The notes beneath the pieces are model-generated. The model was given only the letters and a program-made list of their open reading frames with translations. It was not told the origin of the DNA and made no database searches. Positions 9,492 through 19,195 of a stretch of 28,881 bases of DNA are shown one piece after another; positions within the stretch are counted from its first letter, which is position 1, and each line of letters begins with the position of its first letter. This stretch comes from Fragilaria crotonensis. Lineage: Eukaryota; Bacillariophyta; Fragilariophyceae; Fragilariales; Fragilariaceae. The translations under genes were made by a program, and so were the position numbers. The stretch spans positions 1-28,881 of the forward strand of contig JAKSYS010000741.1 in NCBI GenBank assembly GCA_022925895.1, in the 5' to 3' direction.

Positions 9492-10061
9492 TACGAAGCG
9501 ATTCAACGAGCCAACGCCCAAGCGCAGCTGTTGATCATTAACTTCAATGTTCGATACCGCGCTGGTTAGGTGGCATTCGACCAGGCTCGCCAGGAGAGGA
9601 ATCCTCTGTTCGAGGCGTAGCGATTCTTGTAGGGCCATACACGGTTGGTTAATTGATGCTCCCCTGTGGAATCATTGCACAAACTCGATCGCCTACTTAA
9701 GAAACTGTCTGATGAACTCCCGCATGCGCTACCGGGTAGACGAAATGATTCAAGACTCGTTCGCGTTTCGTGCCCGAGTCGTGGATCCTAGTTTTAGGTG
9801 ACGACAGGTATCAAGACAAGCAACCCTGTCTGAACCTGCATCTGCACTAGGAGATCTAGGCTTCAATGATGAGGACGCACTATCATGTTTGCACGACTAT
9901 GCCTTTTGAATCTCGTCCCTCAATTCCAATTTTGCAAGTTTGGGTGTTCTTCCCTGGGTCACTTATTTGGAACACGGTTTCAAGTCGGGTGTTATTCCCT
10001 TGGGCGTGTACCCTGTTTCACTCTGACAACCGCCGCCCAAATGGTCACAAATTTGCAAACT
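9492..10061. other. intergenic between SAT-like gene and subtilisin
   Basis: Nothing recognisable. Several short open frames occur on both strands (including one running antisense over the 3' end of the SAT-like gene) but they lack motifs. The open frame upstream of 10041 has no credible N-terminus. Confidence 0.45.
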
Positions 10062-11708
10062 ATGCGTGCCTTCAAGATTATCATTTTTGCTGCCGTGTGC
10101 GCCACTGTCTCCGCTACTAAGGACGAGGTCATCAATCTCCGTCGTTCTGTGTACACAGTGCCGAATGAGCAACAGCTTCAAGAACCAACTCGCCGAGTTT
10201 TTGTCAAATATCGTCGCAATCGACGCAGCGCCTTCCAGGCTGAACTTCAGCAGCGTTCCAGTCAAACTAGAGTACACTATGACTTCAAAGGACTGGACAC
10301 CTTCGTCATGACACTCCCTGAAAGCGAAGTGGAGTCCTTGAAAGCGAATCCAGATGTAGTGGTTGTCCGTGACGACGTGCCGCGTTATCCTCAGTACATC
10401 CCGGAGAGCGCCAAGCGCCATAGGTTGCAAACCGATGAGGAGGTCACCCCCTATGGTATCGATATGGTTCAGGCGAGAGAAGTCTGGAAAATTGGTGCTC
10501 GGGGACAAAATGTTACTGTCTGTGTTGTCGATACCGGTGTTTACGGTACTCACGAGGACCTGCCGCGTGTATCTGGCTTAGACAGCAGTGAAATGCCGTG
10601 GGATGATGATGGAGTCGGCCATGGAACCCACTGTGCAGGGATCATTGCCGCAGAGGAAGGAAACGGAAAGGGTGTTGTTGGTGTCGCCCCAGATGCGAAC
10701 ATTTTCTCAGTAAAAGTGTTCACTGACAGTGGGGTATGCGTATTCCTCTGGTATTCTCGCTGCGGCTCAACAATGCGTATCCAATGGCGCTAGCGTCATT
10801 TCCATGTCACTTGGAGGACCTCTCCCGAACATCTTTGAAGTTTGGGGTTTTAGACAAATTCTGGAGGAAGATAACGTGCTTACCGTCGCCGCTGCCGGAA
10901 ACGCTGGCAATGGTGTCTGGTCCTTTCCGGCGAGCTACCCAAGTGTTATATCTGTGGGTGCCCTCGACCAAAACAAAACGATTGCTCCTTTCTCACAGTA
11001 CAACCGTCAGGTTGACATTGCAGCTCCTGGTGTGGATATCCTTTCTACCTTTCTATGAAAGCTCCGTGCTTGATCTGTGATAGGGAAGGCTACGACTACG
11101 GGACAATTTCTGGAACGTCGATGGCCACTCCTCATATCGCAGGAGTGCTTGCACTACTCAAATCCTTCAAGCCAACTGCTACTCCAGCTGAGTTGGTTGA
11201 TGCTCTTTTGTCATCAGCGGAAGATCTCGGCGAATCTGGAAAGGATAATAGTTATGGCAATGGTTTGGCACAGGCTTACGCAGCTGCACTCTACATGAAC
11301 GGAGGGTCTCTGCCATTTAGCTACCTGGAGCAACCAAGCACGTCATCAGATTGTGGTGAAGACGAAATGTTGTTCGACTTGAAGTTGCTCACGGACGATC
11401 GTGCCAGCGAAACTAATTGGGAACTCCGCCGCATTACAGATAATGTTGTACAACTCTCGGGTGCTGGTTACGCCGACAACACTGCTGTGGCATTTGAACA
11501 ATGCATCCCAAGGAACTGCTACATGTTCACAGTGCGGGATAGTTTTGGCGATGGGTTGTGTTGCTCACACGGTAATGGTGCGTTCAGTCTCATGGTTGAC
11601 GGTGATGTAATCGTGAGGAACGGTGGCGAATTTGACTGGGAGGATACCATGGCATTTGGAGAGTGCACGGGAGATAATTCAAGCGAGTCCAAGCCGATCA
11701 AGCATTAG
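10062..11708 (+). CDS. secreted subtilisin-like serine protease (S8) with I9 propeptide and C-terminal DGxCC domain; two frameshifts
   Basis: ATG 10062 opens a signal peptide (RAFKIIIFAAVCATVSA); ATG 10041 is an alternative seven codons upstream. An inhibitor-I9-type propeptide follows (RRVFVKY to DVVVVRDDVP). The proteinase-K-like S8 domain has catalytic Asp in VVDTGV, His in GHGTHCAG, oxyanion Asn in AAGNAGNG and Ser in GTSMATPHIAG. After it comes a Cys-rich tail with RDSFGDGLCCSHGNG, a domain type often appended to stramenopile secreted enzymes. Two frame slips interrupt the gene. One is at the GGGG run at 10731-10734 (one extra base, or two missing). The other lies between about 11050 and 11087 (one missing base would suffice). 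All catalytic residues survive on both sides, favouring a functional gene with assembly errors, though a young pseudogene is possible. The gene is convergent with the Mpv17 gene, 105 bp away. Confidence 0.82.
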
Positions 11709-11813
11709 GTGATTTCAACCTGTTTCCTGTGATTAGACGTAAGATACATACATCAACTTTAGGAAGTAAGCCACGTGAGCTGATAAAGCTATAGCGTAGG
11801 GGAAGGAAATGAC

Positions 11814-12521
11814 CTATGATTCGTCGGCCACGTCTTCTTCGGAAGATCCGTTAAGCTTCAACGACAAAAAGATGGACCAAAAGAAAAAGACTCCGTTCAG
11901 GAATAACACTCGCAAGGCCGGAGGGCAGAATGCAATGTTGACCGCTGTAGCCGGAACCCACAACTTCCAGTTCGCAACCATGGTGTCCTTGTAGTCAGAA
12001 TCGAGCTGTTTCTTGACTTCGTCAACACTCTTTCCCTCCAGAATTCCCAGAAACAGAAAGATCAGGACAGTAAAAATGGGTGCCTGAACAAACTGATCAA
12101 TGAAGACCTTGATTCCCGTAGTTGCCGTGAAAGGCTCTGGGGTTGGAGGCAATGCTCCATCCAACAAAAGATAGTAAAAATGATTCCACGGTGCTTGCAA
12201 TACAAGACCGAAGAACGCGAATCGGGCGACGCGAGCCACGTCAATCGCCTTCGCTCCATGGGACTGTGAATTCTCAAACGCCTGGCCAGTCAGGTCGGCA
12301 GCCCCTAAAATGATACCCGCTGTCACCGACTTGACAAGCAATGGATTTGCCTCCAGAGCTCCATTGTAGGCGTTCCATGCGTCGGAAATGCCCTCAGTGA
12401 ACTCGACTGCCCTAAGCGAAGGGGATGGAGGCAATCTCGTTGGACGTGTTGTCGCAGGGGAGAATGAATGCGCTACAGCCAGGAAGGCAAGGACGATGAA
12501 ATTTCTGGAAGCAACTTTCAT
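11814..12521 (-). CDS. Mpv17/PMP22-family membrane protein, plastid-targeted
   Basis: A 235-residue integral membrane protein of the Mpv17/PMP22 family, whose members sit in organelle membranes and are implicated in small-solute or nucleotide homeostasis. The family C-terminal signature is present: NWKLWVPATAVN, then PPALRVLFLNGVFFFW. Four hydrophobic segments are visible, near SVTAGIILGAAD, FAFFGLVLQAPW, FTVLIFLFLGI and FFFWSIFLS. The N-terminus is a signal peptide ending AHS|FSPAT, indicating plastid import through the ER. ATG 12521 is the first true Met codon. The C-terminus is acidic (SSEEDVADES). The frame is intact without introns. The exact plastid membrane and the substrate cannot be told from sequence. 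Confidence 0.88.
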   Translation of the reverse strand: MKVASRNFIVLAFLAVAHSFSPATTRPTRLPPSPSLRAVEFTEGISDAWNAYNGALEANPLLVKSVTAGIILGAADLTGQAFENSQSHGAKAIDVARVARFAFFGLVLQAPWNHFYYLLLDGALPPTPEPFTATTGIKVFIDQFVQAPIFTVLIFLFLGILEGKSVDEVKKQLDSDYKDTMVANWKLWVPATAVNIAFCPPALRVLFLNGVFFFWSIFLSLKLNGSSEEDVADES

Positions 12522-12995
12522 GGTAGGCAATCGGTGTTATGGGATGTAGTACGGTTTGTTTGTGAACATCCGCATGGGAAGGGGCGGGGGGCCGGAAGCA
12601 TCATGGCCATCACACTCAATGCGAACCGTGGACAACACCTCAGTTTTGATACGTCACTGTGCACTGTCGTTGGCGACTGTAGTATAGGTGTACAGTTGTA
12701 CGAGTTCCTAGAGGTACGAGTAGTGGGGTTTTCTTCTTGGTCACAAACCCATGTTGAACCCTAACCCCGGTGTGAAAATTCCGTGCGACAAAAAAGACGA
12801 CAAAATGTTGAGACGCCATATCAGAACAAAAAACAACACCTAAAAAATTGTGAAAAGTGCGATCTGTAATGCTTTTAACATTATTATATATACCTAAAAT
12901 AACTCAGATATTGTCGTACTGTATTTTCAAAAGTAATCGTATATATTTATTTTTTAATCCTCGTACTGACGTAGCATTTGCGGTAGAAAAGTACA

Positions 12996-13267
12996 TGGTA
13001 CAAATTTTTCAGTAGAAATCTACATGAAATCTTTTTTACACTGTGTCCAGAAATGTATATTGTATAACGTGGTACGAATCGTTGTGTAGAACGGACAACA
13101 ATTTTATGTACAAGTACTCCGTTAATGCCATATCCAGTTTGTTCGATCTGTCTAGAAATACTGGAAAATGTATTTTGAATTCCAGATTCCGTGGTACAAA
13201 TTTTGCAGTAGAAACTACATGTCCAATGTCCAGAGTACTGAAAAATATATTTTGAATTCCAGATTCC
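12996..13267. repeat. cluster of short direct repeats
   Basis: Two related modules alternate. One is TGGTACAAATTTT followed by (T/G)CAGTAGAAA and CTACATG, at 12996-13026 and 13192-13221, with a shorter version beyond the Harbinger-like candidate at 14168-14182. The other is TATTTTGAATTCCAGATTCC, exact at 13171-13190 and 13248-13267. They look like a decayed tandem or nested repeat; no function is assigned. Confidence 0.6.
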
Positions 13268-13414
13268 AATGCTTAGAGCATGGTTTAAGGGGGGAGATCA
13301 AAAATTGCAAATGCCTGGCCAGCTCGTTTTTCGGTAAAATGCATGATTTAAGGCCGATTTATCAAATTAAAAAGTCCGCGCCAAGCATCTCGCGCCAGCC
13401 CGACATTTGATATT

Positions 13415-13458
13415 TTTGATCCGCTATCAAATCAGGCCTGATTTGATAGCGGATCAAA
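13415..13458. repeat. 44-bp perfect palindrome
   Basis: Two 22-bp arms with no spacer: the left arm starts TTTGATCCGCTATC and ends CAGG; the right arm is its exact complement starting CCTG. A second pair of inverted words (ATTTATCAAAT at 13357-13367 and ATTTGATAAAT at 13461-13471) encloses it, so a long hairpin or cruciform is possible. It lies inside the Harbinger-like candidate. Confidence 0.9.
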
Positions 13459-13794
13459 TTATTTGATAAATATTAAATCGTGTACTCATAACCAAAATGG
13501 ACGTAGGAACTACACAGAAGTTCCATACACCCCGTACTCGCATCTGACTTCAATACTACGATAATGTAACATTTTGCCGCATACCAGAGGTACGACTACT
13601 GGTACGACTACTGAAAGGTCTTCAAACACATCCCTCTACTCTCTACTCGTACTCGCCGAAGACCCCATACAAAAATGAAAAATTGACCTTTTATCAATGA
13701 TACCAGGGTATGGGACTACGTGATACATGACGGACAAGTTATACCCTGCACTCAATCACCACGACGTGTGAAAAGGTCCTTGAAGCGAAATCGA

Positions 13795-13829
13795 ATGATC
13801 CATGATCCATGATCCATGATCCATGATAC
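13795..13829. repeat. 7-bp tandem repeat (ATGATCC)n
   Basis: Four exact ATGATCC units followed by one variant (ATGATAC). A simple microsatellite in the Harbinger-like candidate. Confidence 0.9.
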
Positions 13830-14367
13830 CATGATGGACAAATGACAAATAGATGCCAAAAAATGAACGACAAAGATTCCGCGACGCCTTTAGATTGTAC
13901 GGACCGGCTACTACTTGTAGCGTCAAACCTGGCACTGGAATAGTACTCAGTAGACAACCGGTAGTCCTTGTACCTGAATTCTGGAATATTTGATTTTTAT
14001 TGTGTTTTCACCTTAAATGTTGCCGCATTCAAAACAAGGAACCGAGCCTGCCAGTCTTACGAAGGAAACCGAAAGCGTTCGAAGCCGTTACAAAACGTCG
14101 AATTTTCGTCACATTTACGTCATTTGCTCAATAAATTCGCCTTGCCTTAAACCATGCTCTTATAACGTGGTACAAATTTTGCAATCGTACTCCGTACTCC
14201 GTACTCTGTATAGATCTTACCTCCTCTACCGTCGTGCAACAACCGCGGCCAATGGCCGCCCCCCAGACTGGTTCTACCTAAATCTGTGAGGATTGCTTTC
14301 CAATCATGATGCTTGCAAAGTTACAACATCGCAAACTTCATCAATTTTTTTTCGGAGTTCGCACGAG

Positions 14368-14400
14368 TTTGTCGCATGAAAAAAGCTGGCATGCGACAAA
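14368..14400. repeat. hairpin with GTCGCATG arms
   Basis: Arms TTTGTCGCATG and CATGCGACAAA (11 bp, perfect) are separated by 11 bases. The motif TGCGACAAAAAA, which forms the right arm here, recurs at 12784 and in the hairpin at 15497-15523. Confidence 0.8.
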
Positions 14401-15468
14401 AAAGCGGATTTAAAAATATAGCAGTCATTACACCAGTGTGAACATCGCCCAAAACACTCAAACATACGACCCAGACTGGGTTTTTTCTAGTACAAATAGC
14501 TCGTACGCCGCATAATGTTGCTCATTGCATCCATAACAACAATGTTGCTGCGCTAAGTGCTAACATTACTCTATTGAATATTGCACTGCTGAAGCAAACC
14601 ATTTATCATGATACTTCTTCCTCGATAAACAAGCAAGAAGCAGCGAGTGCGGGGAGCAGATCCCTGGAAGCAAAGGTCCGGCTTGAAATCTCTCGAGCAA
14701 TCTCACGGACAAGACACTGAAAGGAAGAACCTCTTCAGGTAAGAGGATCTCACGCAGGAGAGCAACGGTTCCTGCACGGTCTGTGTGAGGCTCGTTATTC
14801 CTGCAGTTGCTGAAGCAGTCTCGCGAGCCGTCTTGGTGGGTGCAAGCTGGTGCTTACGAGAAGGAGCCTTAGTCAGTATTAGATTTACGACAACAAGGCG
14901 TTTTGTCCTTATGGGTCAATCACCCAACAACAACATCATCAGTAGGCACATCCTCATAGTTAGTACTTCACTGGCATGTCCGCTGTTGAGACATCAGAGG
15001 AGGCACCAACGGATCCCATGTCCATGTTTGCAGGCATGATTGTCTCGGCTGTGGGATATGGCCACAAAGGCCCAACACTTTGAGATCCTCATCTGAATCC
15101 GCAGAAACGGACATGATGACCACCTTTTCTTCCCAATCACGGTCACCATTGATGCAGCCATCGGTGCCTGACATGAGTAGAAACACCTTGAGGAAGTTGC
15201 AATCAAGAGATTATGATGTTCTTGTTGTTGTTCGCACTTTGCAGTTCACCAATTTCTTGCTTGTACGGGGGTGTACGACACTTCTTGCCGTACGTAAAAC
15301 CTACAGAGTATGCAGCACTTGACTTCTAGTAAAAGGATTGGGTGCACAACTGGTCTCTGGAATGCATGCAAGGGGCAACAAACGAACTTCAATTGTAGGC
15401 ATCAATGAGAATCGCTGAAAAACATTTGTCGCACGAAATTTCTCGCTAGCTTTTTCGTAGGACAAAAA

Positions 15469-15523
15469 TTTTGGGATATCCCAAAACTCGGAAGAATTTT
15501 TGTCGCATGCCATGCGACAAAAA
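15469..15523. repeat. two palindromes upstream of the 3' end of mevalonate kinase
   Basis: An 18-bp perfect palindrome at 15469-15486 (TTTTGGGATATCCCAAAA) is followed by a 13-bp-arm inverted repeat at 15497-15523 (arms TTTTTGTCGCATG and complement around one base). The second shares its core with the hairpin at 14368-14400, about 1.1 kb away, so they may mark the ends of a decayed element. They lie about 90 bp beyond the stop codon of the minus-strand kinase gene and could also affect its 3' end formation. Confidence 0.7.
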
Positions 15524-15612
15524 ATACTGGGGCTAAGGTCCTGTCCTGATCCTCGCGATGCTATTAGTCCCTTGTTGAAGAGGAAGTACCTACCTAGAGA
15601 ACCAAATGACGG

Positions 15613-16890
15613 CTACCGATTTCTCATCAGGACTATGGCGACCAAACTAATCACAACAGCGGTGCAGGTAACCCCTGTTCGCGTCAAAACACTTGCACCG
15701 TTGTCGGAAGTGCTCATTTCTGGGACGCTATCAGGGTGCACCCAAAGTACGCCGTCTTGGCCCACCGACGATCGCAAACAACTGAATCTCCAGTCGTGTT
15801 TCTTCTTCTCCAGAGCATCCTGAATCTTTTGGGCTGTCCCTTGACTCTCGGCACCACGCTGCAACACAATCATGGCACATCCTCCTCCACCTGCACCAGT
15901 AAGTTTGGCAGCCGCCGCACCGTCGGATACTTGGTCCACGACTGCACAGATCCGATCCAAGCTTGGATGCGAAACTCCCAAGGCAGAAAGCATGTGCTGA
16001 TTGGTTCGTACCAGAGTCAGTAATTGACTGCAGCTCTTGGTTTCCAGAACTGCATGGTATCGTCGAAAGTCTCGAGCGATGCTTCCCATGCAAGTCAAGA
16101 TATTTCTCACAACGTTGGGGTGCTGTTCGTAGAGATTGCGGACGCCTGCGACGAGATGCTTGGTCGATCGCGGTACGTGGGTATTAGCAAGTATGAGTTC
16201 GAATGGCGGCATGTCAAACTTTTCCATCGTTGTGGTTCCGTCGGATTTAGTGTAGTCAATGGCGCCAGCAAAGGTGGAGACCGCGTTATCGATACCCGAT
16301 GGTGTTCCATGCAGAAGCATTTCAGAGTAAAAGGAGTATTTATTGATAATTTCCAGTTGTTCATTGGTGGGTCGTCCTAGTGGTGGATGTGGCAGAAGAG
16401 ACAGGGTGAGCATTGCCAGGCGCCATAACGCCGCAGCGCAGGCTACTCCAAACGCAGCACTGGATCCCAGACCCGCTCCAACTGGCAAGTCATGAGATCG
16501 GATTTGTACATCCAATCCAGTTTCAAGGTGACTTGATACAAGCCGATTCGTGAGATATATGAGCGGCACCAACGCAGATACGCTTTGCGCATCCAACGAT
16601 GGGCGTTGACAGAGAATGCAACGTTGTATCATCTCCGTATCGTGCTTTGTCGGAGGTTCGTGCAACATCGGAAGCCTTAATTCTAACGAATTGAATGTGA
16701 CATCAATGGGTGTCGGCAAGTCAGGCATTCGAACCCGAACTCGTTTCGAGGTCAGCGCAGTCACTTTGACCGTGATTCTCAGATCAGACAGAGCTGCAGC
16801 GACTGCCGGTTCGCCAAAGACCACCGCATGTTCTCCAAAGAGAATGACTTTTCCTGGGGCTGATGCACAGGCACTATGAATAGCCGACAT
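15613..16890 (-). CDS. MVK: mevalonate kinase with C-terminal membrane anchor
   Basis: A 425-residue GHMP kinase that phosphorylates mevalonate to 5-phosphomevalonate with ATP in the cytosolic isoprenoid/sterol pathway. Motif 1 PGKVILFGEHAVV (residues 12-24) includes the conserved Lys. Motif 2 is LPVGAGLGSSAAFG (135-148). The catalytic-Asp block is SGIDNAVSTFAGAI (198-211). Motif 3 is KLTGAGGGGCAMIV (329-342). Together they identify mevalonate kinase rather than phosphomevalonate or galactokinase. ATG 16890 is the first Met codon in the frame. After the kinase fold ends there is a Ser/Thr-rich stretch and then a hydrophobic segment of about 16 residues (407-422) ending LMRNR at the stop, which is the layout of a tail-anchored protein. 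Membrane attachment (ER or peroxisome) is inferred. The frame is intact without introns. Confidence 0.93.
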   Translation of the reverse strand: MSAIHSACASAPGKVILFGEHAVVFGEPAVAAALSDLRITVKVTALTSKRVRVRMPDLPTPIDVTFNSLELRLPMLHEPPTKHDTEMIQRCILCQRPSLDAQSVSALVPLIYLTNRLVSSHLETGLDVQIRSHDLPVGAGLGSSAAFGVACAAALWRLAMLTLSLLPHPPLGRPTNEQLEIINKYSFYSEMLLHGTPSGIDNAVSTFAGAIDYTKSDGTTTMEKFDMPPFELILANTHVPRSTKHLVAGVRNLYEQHPNVVRNILTCMGSIARDFRRYHAVLETKSCSQLLTLVRTNQHMLSALGVSHPSLDRICAVVDQVSDGAAAAKLTGAGGGGCAMIVLQRGAESQGTAQKIQDALEKKKHDWRFSCLRSSVGQDGVLWVHPDSVPEMSTSDNGASVLTRTGVTCTAVVISLVAIVLMRNR

Positions 16891-18843
16891 GAGAGGCGAT
16901 AGTCCGCAGTCATGTAACCACAACGAGGTTGTGGCGACGATGATATGCCAATGCCACAAATTCGACACGACCTAAGTGCATTGGAAATTGGCACACCGCA
17001 CAACAATAGTACTACTACAAAATAACGCCGTAGATACTACTACATACTACATACGTGCCAGTTGCCAGTAGGAGGACTACAGTACAGTACCGGGGTACTT
17101 GTATACAGATGCACCTTGTATCAATTCTACTGATTGTTTTCGAACGGCTGGTGCCTTGTCCCTCCATCATTCTCAGGAACACTGTGAAGAACTACGAGTA
17201 CATGTACATACTTGGTACTTGGTACTGTGGCTCTATTTTTGATGTTCTTGGTGTATTCCGACTTCTCACTTGTTGAAGTTTATAGTACAAGTACGATGGT
17301 GTTGGCCGGAGTACAATTGCATGCATACATATTCATGGAAGTATAATTGCTGATTGTAGCATATGGCGTATGACGATGACAGCTACACTTAGAGGGGTGA
17401 CAAACTTCATACGCAACTACAACCTACGAGGTACATGCACTGGGAACTCGCACTACGTACATGCAAGTTGCATACGTCTTCGCACTTGGATGTCTGATGA
17501 CTGATGACTGATGACTGATGAGTGATGAGTGATGCGTCATGAGTAGTCGTACGTTGTACTCGGAGTACGTACCAGATATAATTCAATCGTAGTCTGACGC
17601 ATAATGTGGTCCGGTAAATAGCGGTTTCTGTCTGGCGGGAAGTGTGCCAAATTTTATCAGGAACGCTCCGGACCTTGGTGTCGACTGCGAATCATCTGGA
17701 ACACATCGGAACATCTTGTGGTAATAGAGTCTAGAAGCAGGATGACGTATTGGACACGAAAAGTTTCCCAAAATCGAACCGTCTTCGTAGGAACAAATTT
17801 CAATATCTGAATAGGCCATTCGAAAGATCTTATTAAGTTCTGTCGAAATACGTTTCGAGTTTTATAATTTGAATCGACAGTTGTCTCAGAATTTTGAGTC
17901 GTATTTTTTTGGGATTCTCGGCCCGAATTCACTAAGCTGACTTGGTTGGACACGTGGTGATTCGCCTAGTTAAATTATCGACGCCAGCCCGTGGTCACCC
18001 TATCCCCTAAGTTCATGATATTATTGCTGATTTGGAGACAAGAGATCATGGCCTTGAATATTGCCAGTGAACAAAACAAAAATTAAGCTACCCTTAATGG
18101 TGTAATTTGATGAAAACTAACCAAAGTATTCTCGTCTAGTATTGATGAAGTAGTCTAGTACTATACCAATAGCACGTACTAGGCTAACGAGCTGCTGGAT
18201 CATCTCTTAAAGCAATCAATTGATTTGTTATATCAATGACAAGGTCTGTCTTCTTCATTGTCAACATGCCTTTAATTCTGACACCAAAATACAATTTGAG
18301 AATGTCTTTGAGCATAGTCCTCCGTCAAAGTTGTCCCCAACAGCCGCAATCTTGAAGCGCCCCATCAATTCCGTAGGGGCATCATCTCACATTGTTGTAC
18401 TTCTTCTGTTGATTCTGTTGCTTTTTGCTTTTCTACCTTCTTCAATGCTTTCTGATACCATCTGATCTGTTGATATTGTCCATTTGTTTCGTTGCGTGTT
18501 CGATAGCAATAAGTCTAGACCTACTGTGGTACGTGGTACTAGTAGTACGTAGCCTCTACCGTGTGCAGGTACTGAACTATGGGAGCAACACGGAATGCGT
18601 AGGTGCGCATGCACGAGCACACCTGAATGTCGATTTTTATTGCATAAATGAAGAGATCATGGCAAGGGGATTCCAGAGCCGCCAATATTTTTGTTTTTGA
18701 TTAAAAACTGAAAGAGTAAAAAAATAATCAAATCCTACGGCAGTTTCTACGCAACGTATACCACAGCCATTTGTCCAGAAGTGTCAGCTGTCCATCCAAG
18801 TCATCCTGCTTCTACCACTTCGACGATTTTCGCTATCCCAACG
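16891..18843. other. 1.95-kb intergenic region before the retroelement
   Basis: GTAC-rich patches occur at about 17080-17105, 17195-17225, 17550-17575 and 18525-18550. A 7-bp tandem repeat lies at 17494-17542. Short open frames, for example on the minus strand at 17657-17953 and 18387-18620, have no recognised motif. Reading the minus strand between about 18180 and 18480 gives Lys/Glu-rich protein-like fragments broken by stops, perhaps a gene relic, but it cannot be named. Confidence 0.45.
17494..17542. repeat. 7-bp tandem repeat (CTGATGA)n
   Basis: Four exact CTGATGA units followed by three variants (GTGATGA, GTGATGC, GTCATGA). A simple microsatellite. Confidence 0.9.
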
Positions 18844-19154
18844 ACCGTCAGTGGGGGTGAGGGAGCGACAGAAGGACAAGATACAACGTGCCTACGGCAC
18901 CCTCCATACATTCTACGTTTAGGGTCATCTTCATGCATGTTTCAGATTTCTATATGGGGGCCTACGCAACCCCATGAAGGAGTCCGGTGCTTTGAACGAA
19001 ATTTGGCAGACGCACCATTGTTTTGTTGAACACGGTGCGTCACCGAAGCCAACATCGCAAGGACCGTCGAGAGTAACAACTTGGTGAACCGACACTACGA
19101 TCGGGCACCTGTACGCTGCGAACGGCGCCACTCTAGTTGTTAGTTTAAATTTGT
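18844..19154 (+). repeat. retroelement A1 terminal repeat
   Basis: 311-bp left terminus beginning ACCGTCAGTGGGGG and ending TAGTTTAAATTTGT. It matches A2 at a constant offset of 5949 bases with three substitutions and no indels. Confidence 0.92.
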
Positions 19155-19195
19155 GAACCGTCGGGCACAAGTTCGAATAACACTCGCATCCTAAC

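Larger units (their letters stand above)
13276..14159. mobile_element. candidate non-autonomous PIF/Harbinger-like element
   Basis: An 884-bp interval is bounded by a perfect 15-bp terminal inverted repeat: GAGCATGGTTTAAGG at 13276-13290 and its complement at 14145-14159. A TTA triplet directly flanks each end (13273-13275 and 14160-14162). A 3-bp TTA/TAA duplication is the PIF/Harbinger hallmark. No transposase is encoded. A near-copy of the terminal sequence (GCATGATTTAAGG) occurs in direct orientation just inside, at 13341-13353, and a 44-bp palindrome lies at 13415-13458. The similarity of the two ends stops after the 15 bp. A second copy in the genome would be needed for certainty. Confidence 0.5.
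12522..15612. other. 3.1-kb AT-rich, repeat-rich intergenic region
   Basis: No gene is recognised between the Mpv17 and mevalonate kinase genes. The region holds GTAC-rich patches (12680-12720, 13590-13640, 14180-14205), a set of related short direct repeats (12996-13267), a Harbinger-like candidate (13276-14159), a 44-bp palindrome, and hairpins containing GTCGCATG. Weak open frames at 14785-15039 and on the minus strand at 14968-15206 and 15301-15513 show no family resemblance and may be relics of an element. Confidence 0.5.

Noticed and set aside
9246-9638. Minus-strand open frame of 130 codons
   Set aside because: It is antisense to the conserved SAT-like 3' end and has no motif.
11060-11090. 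A possible intron explaining the second protease frame slip
   Set aside because: The only GT-AG pair nearby spans about 18 bases, far shorter than the 66-102 bp introns seen in ABCG.
14785-15513. Possible gene remnants on both strands
   Set aside because: Short frames with no recognised domain; could be element relics but not supportable as genes.
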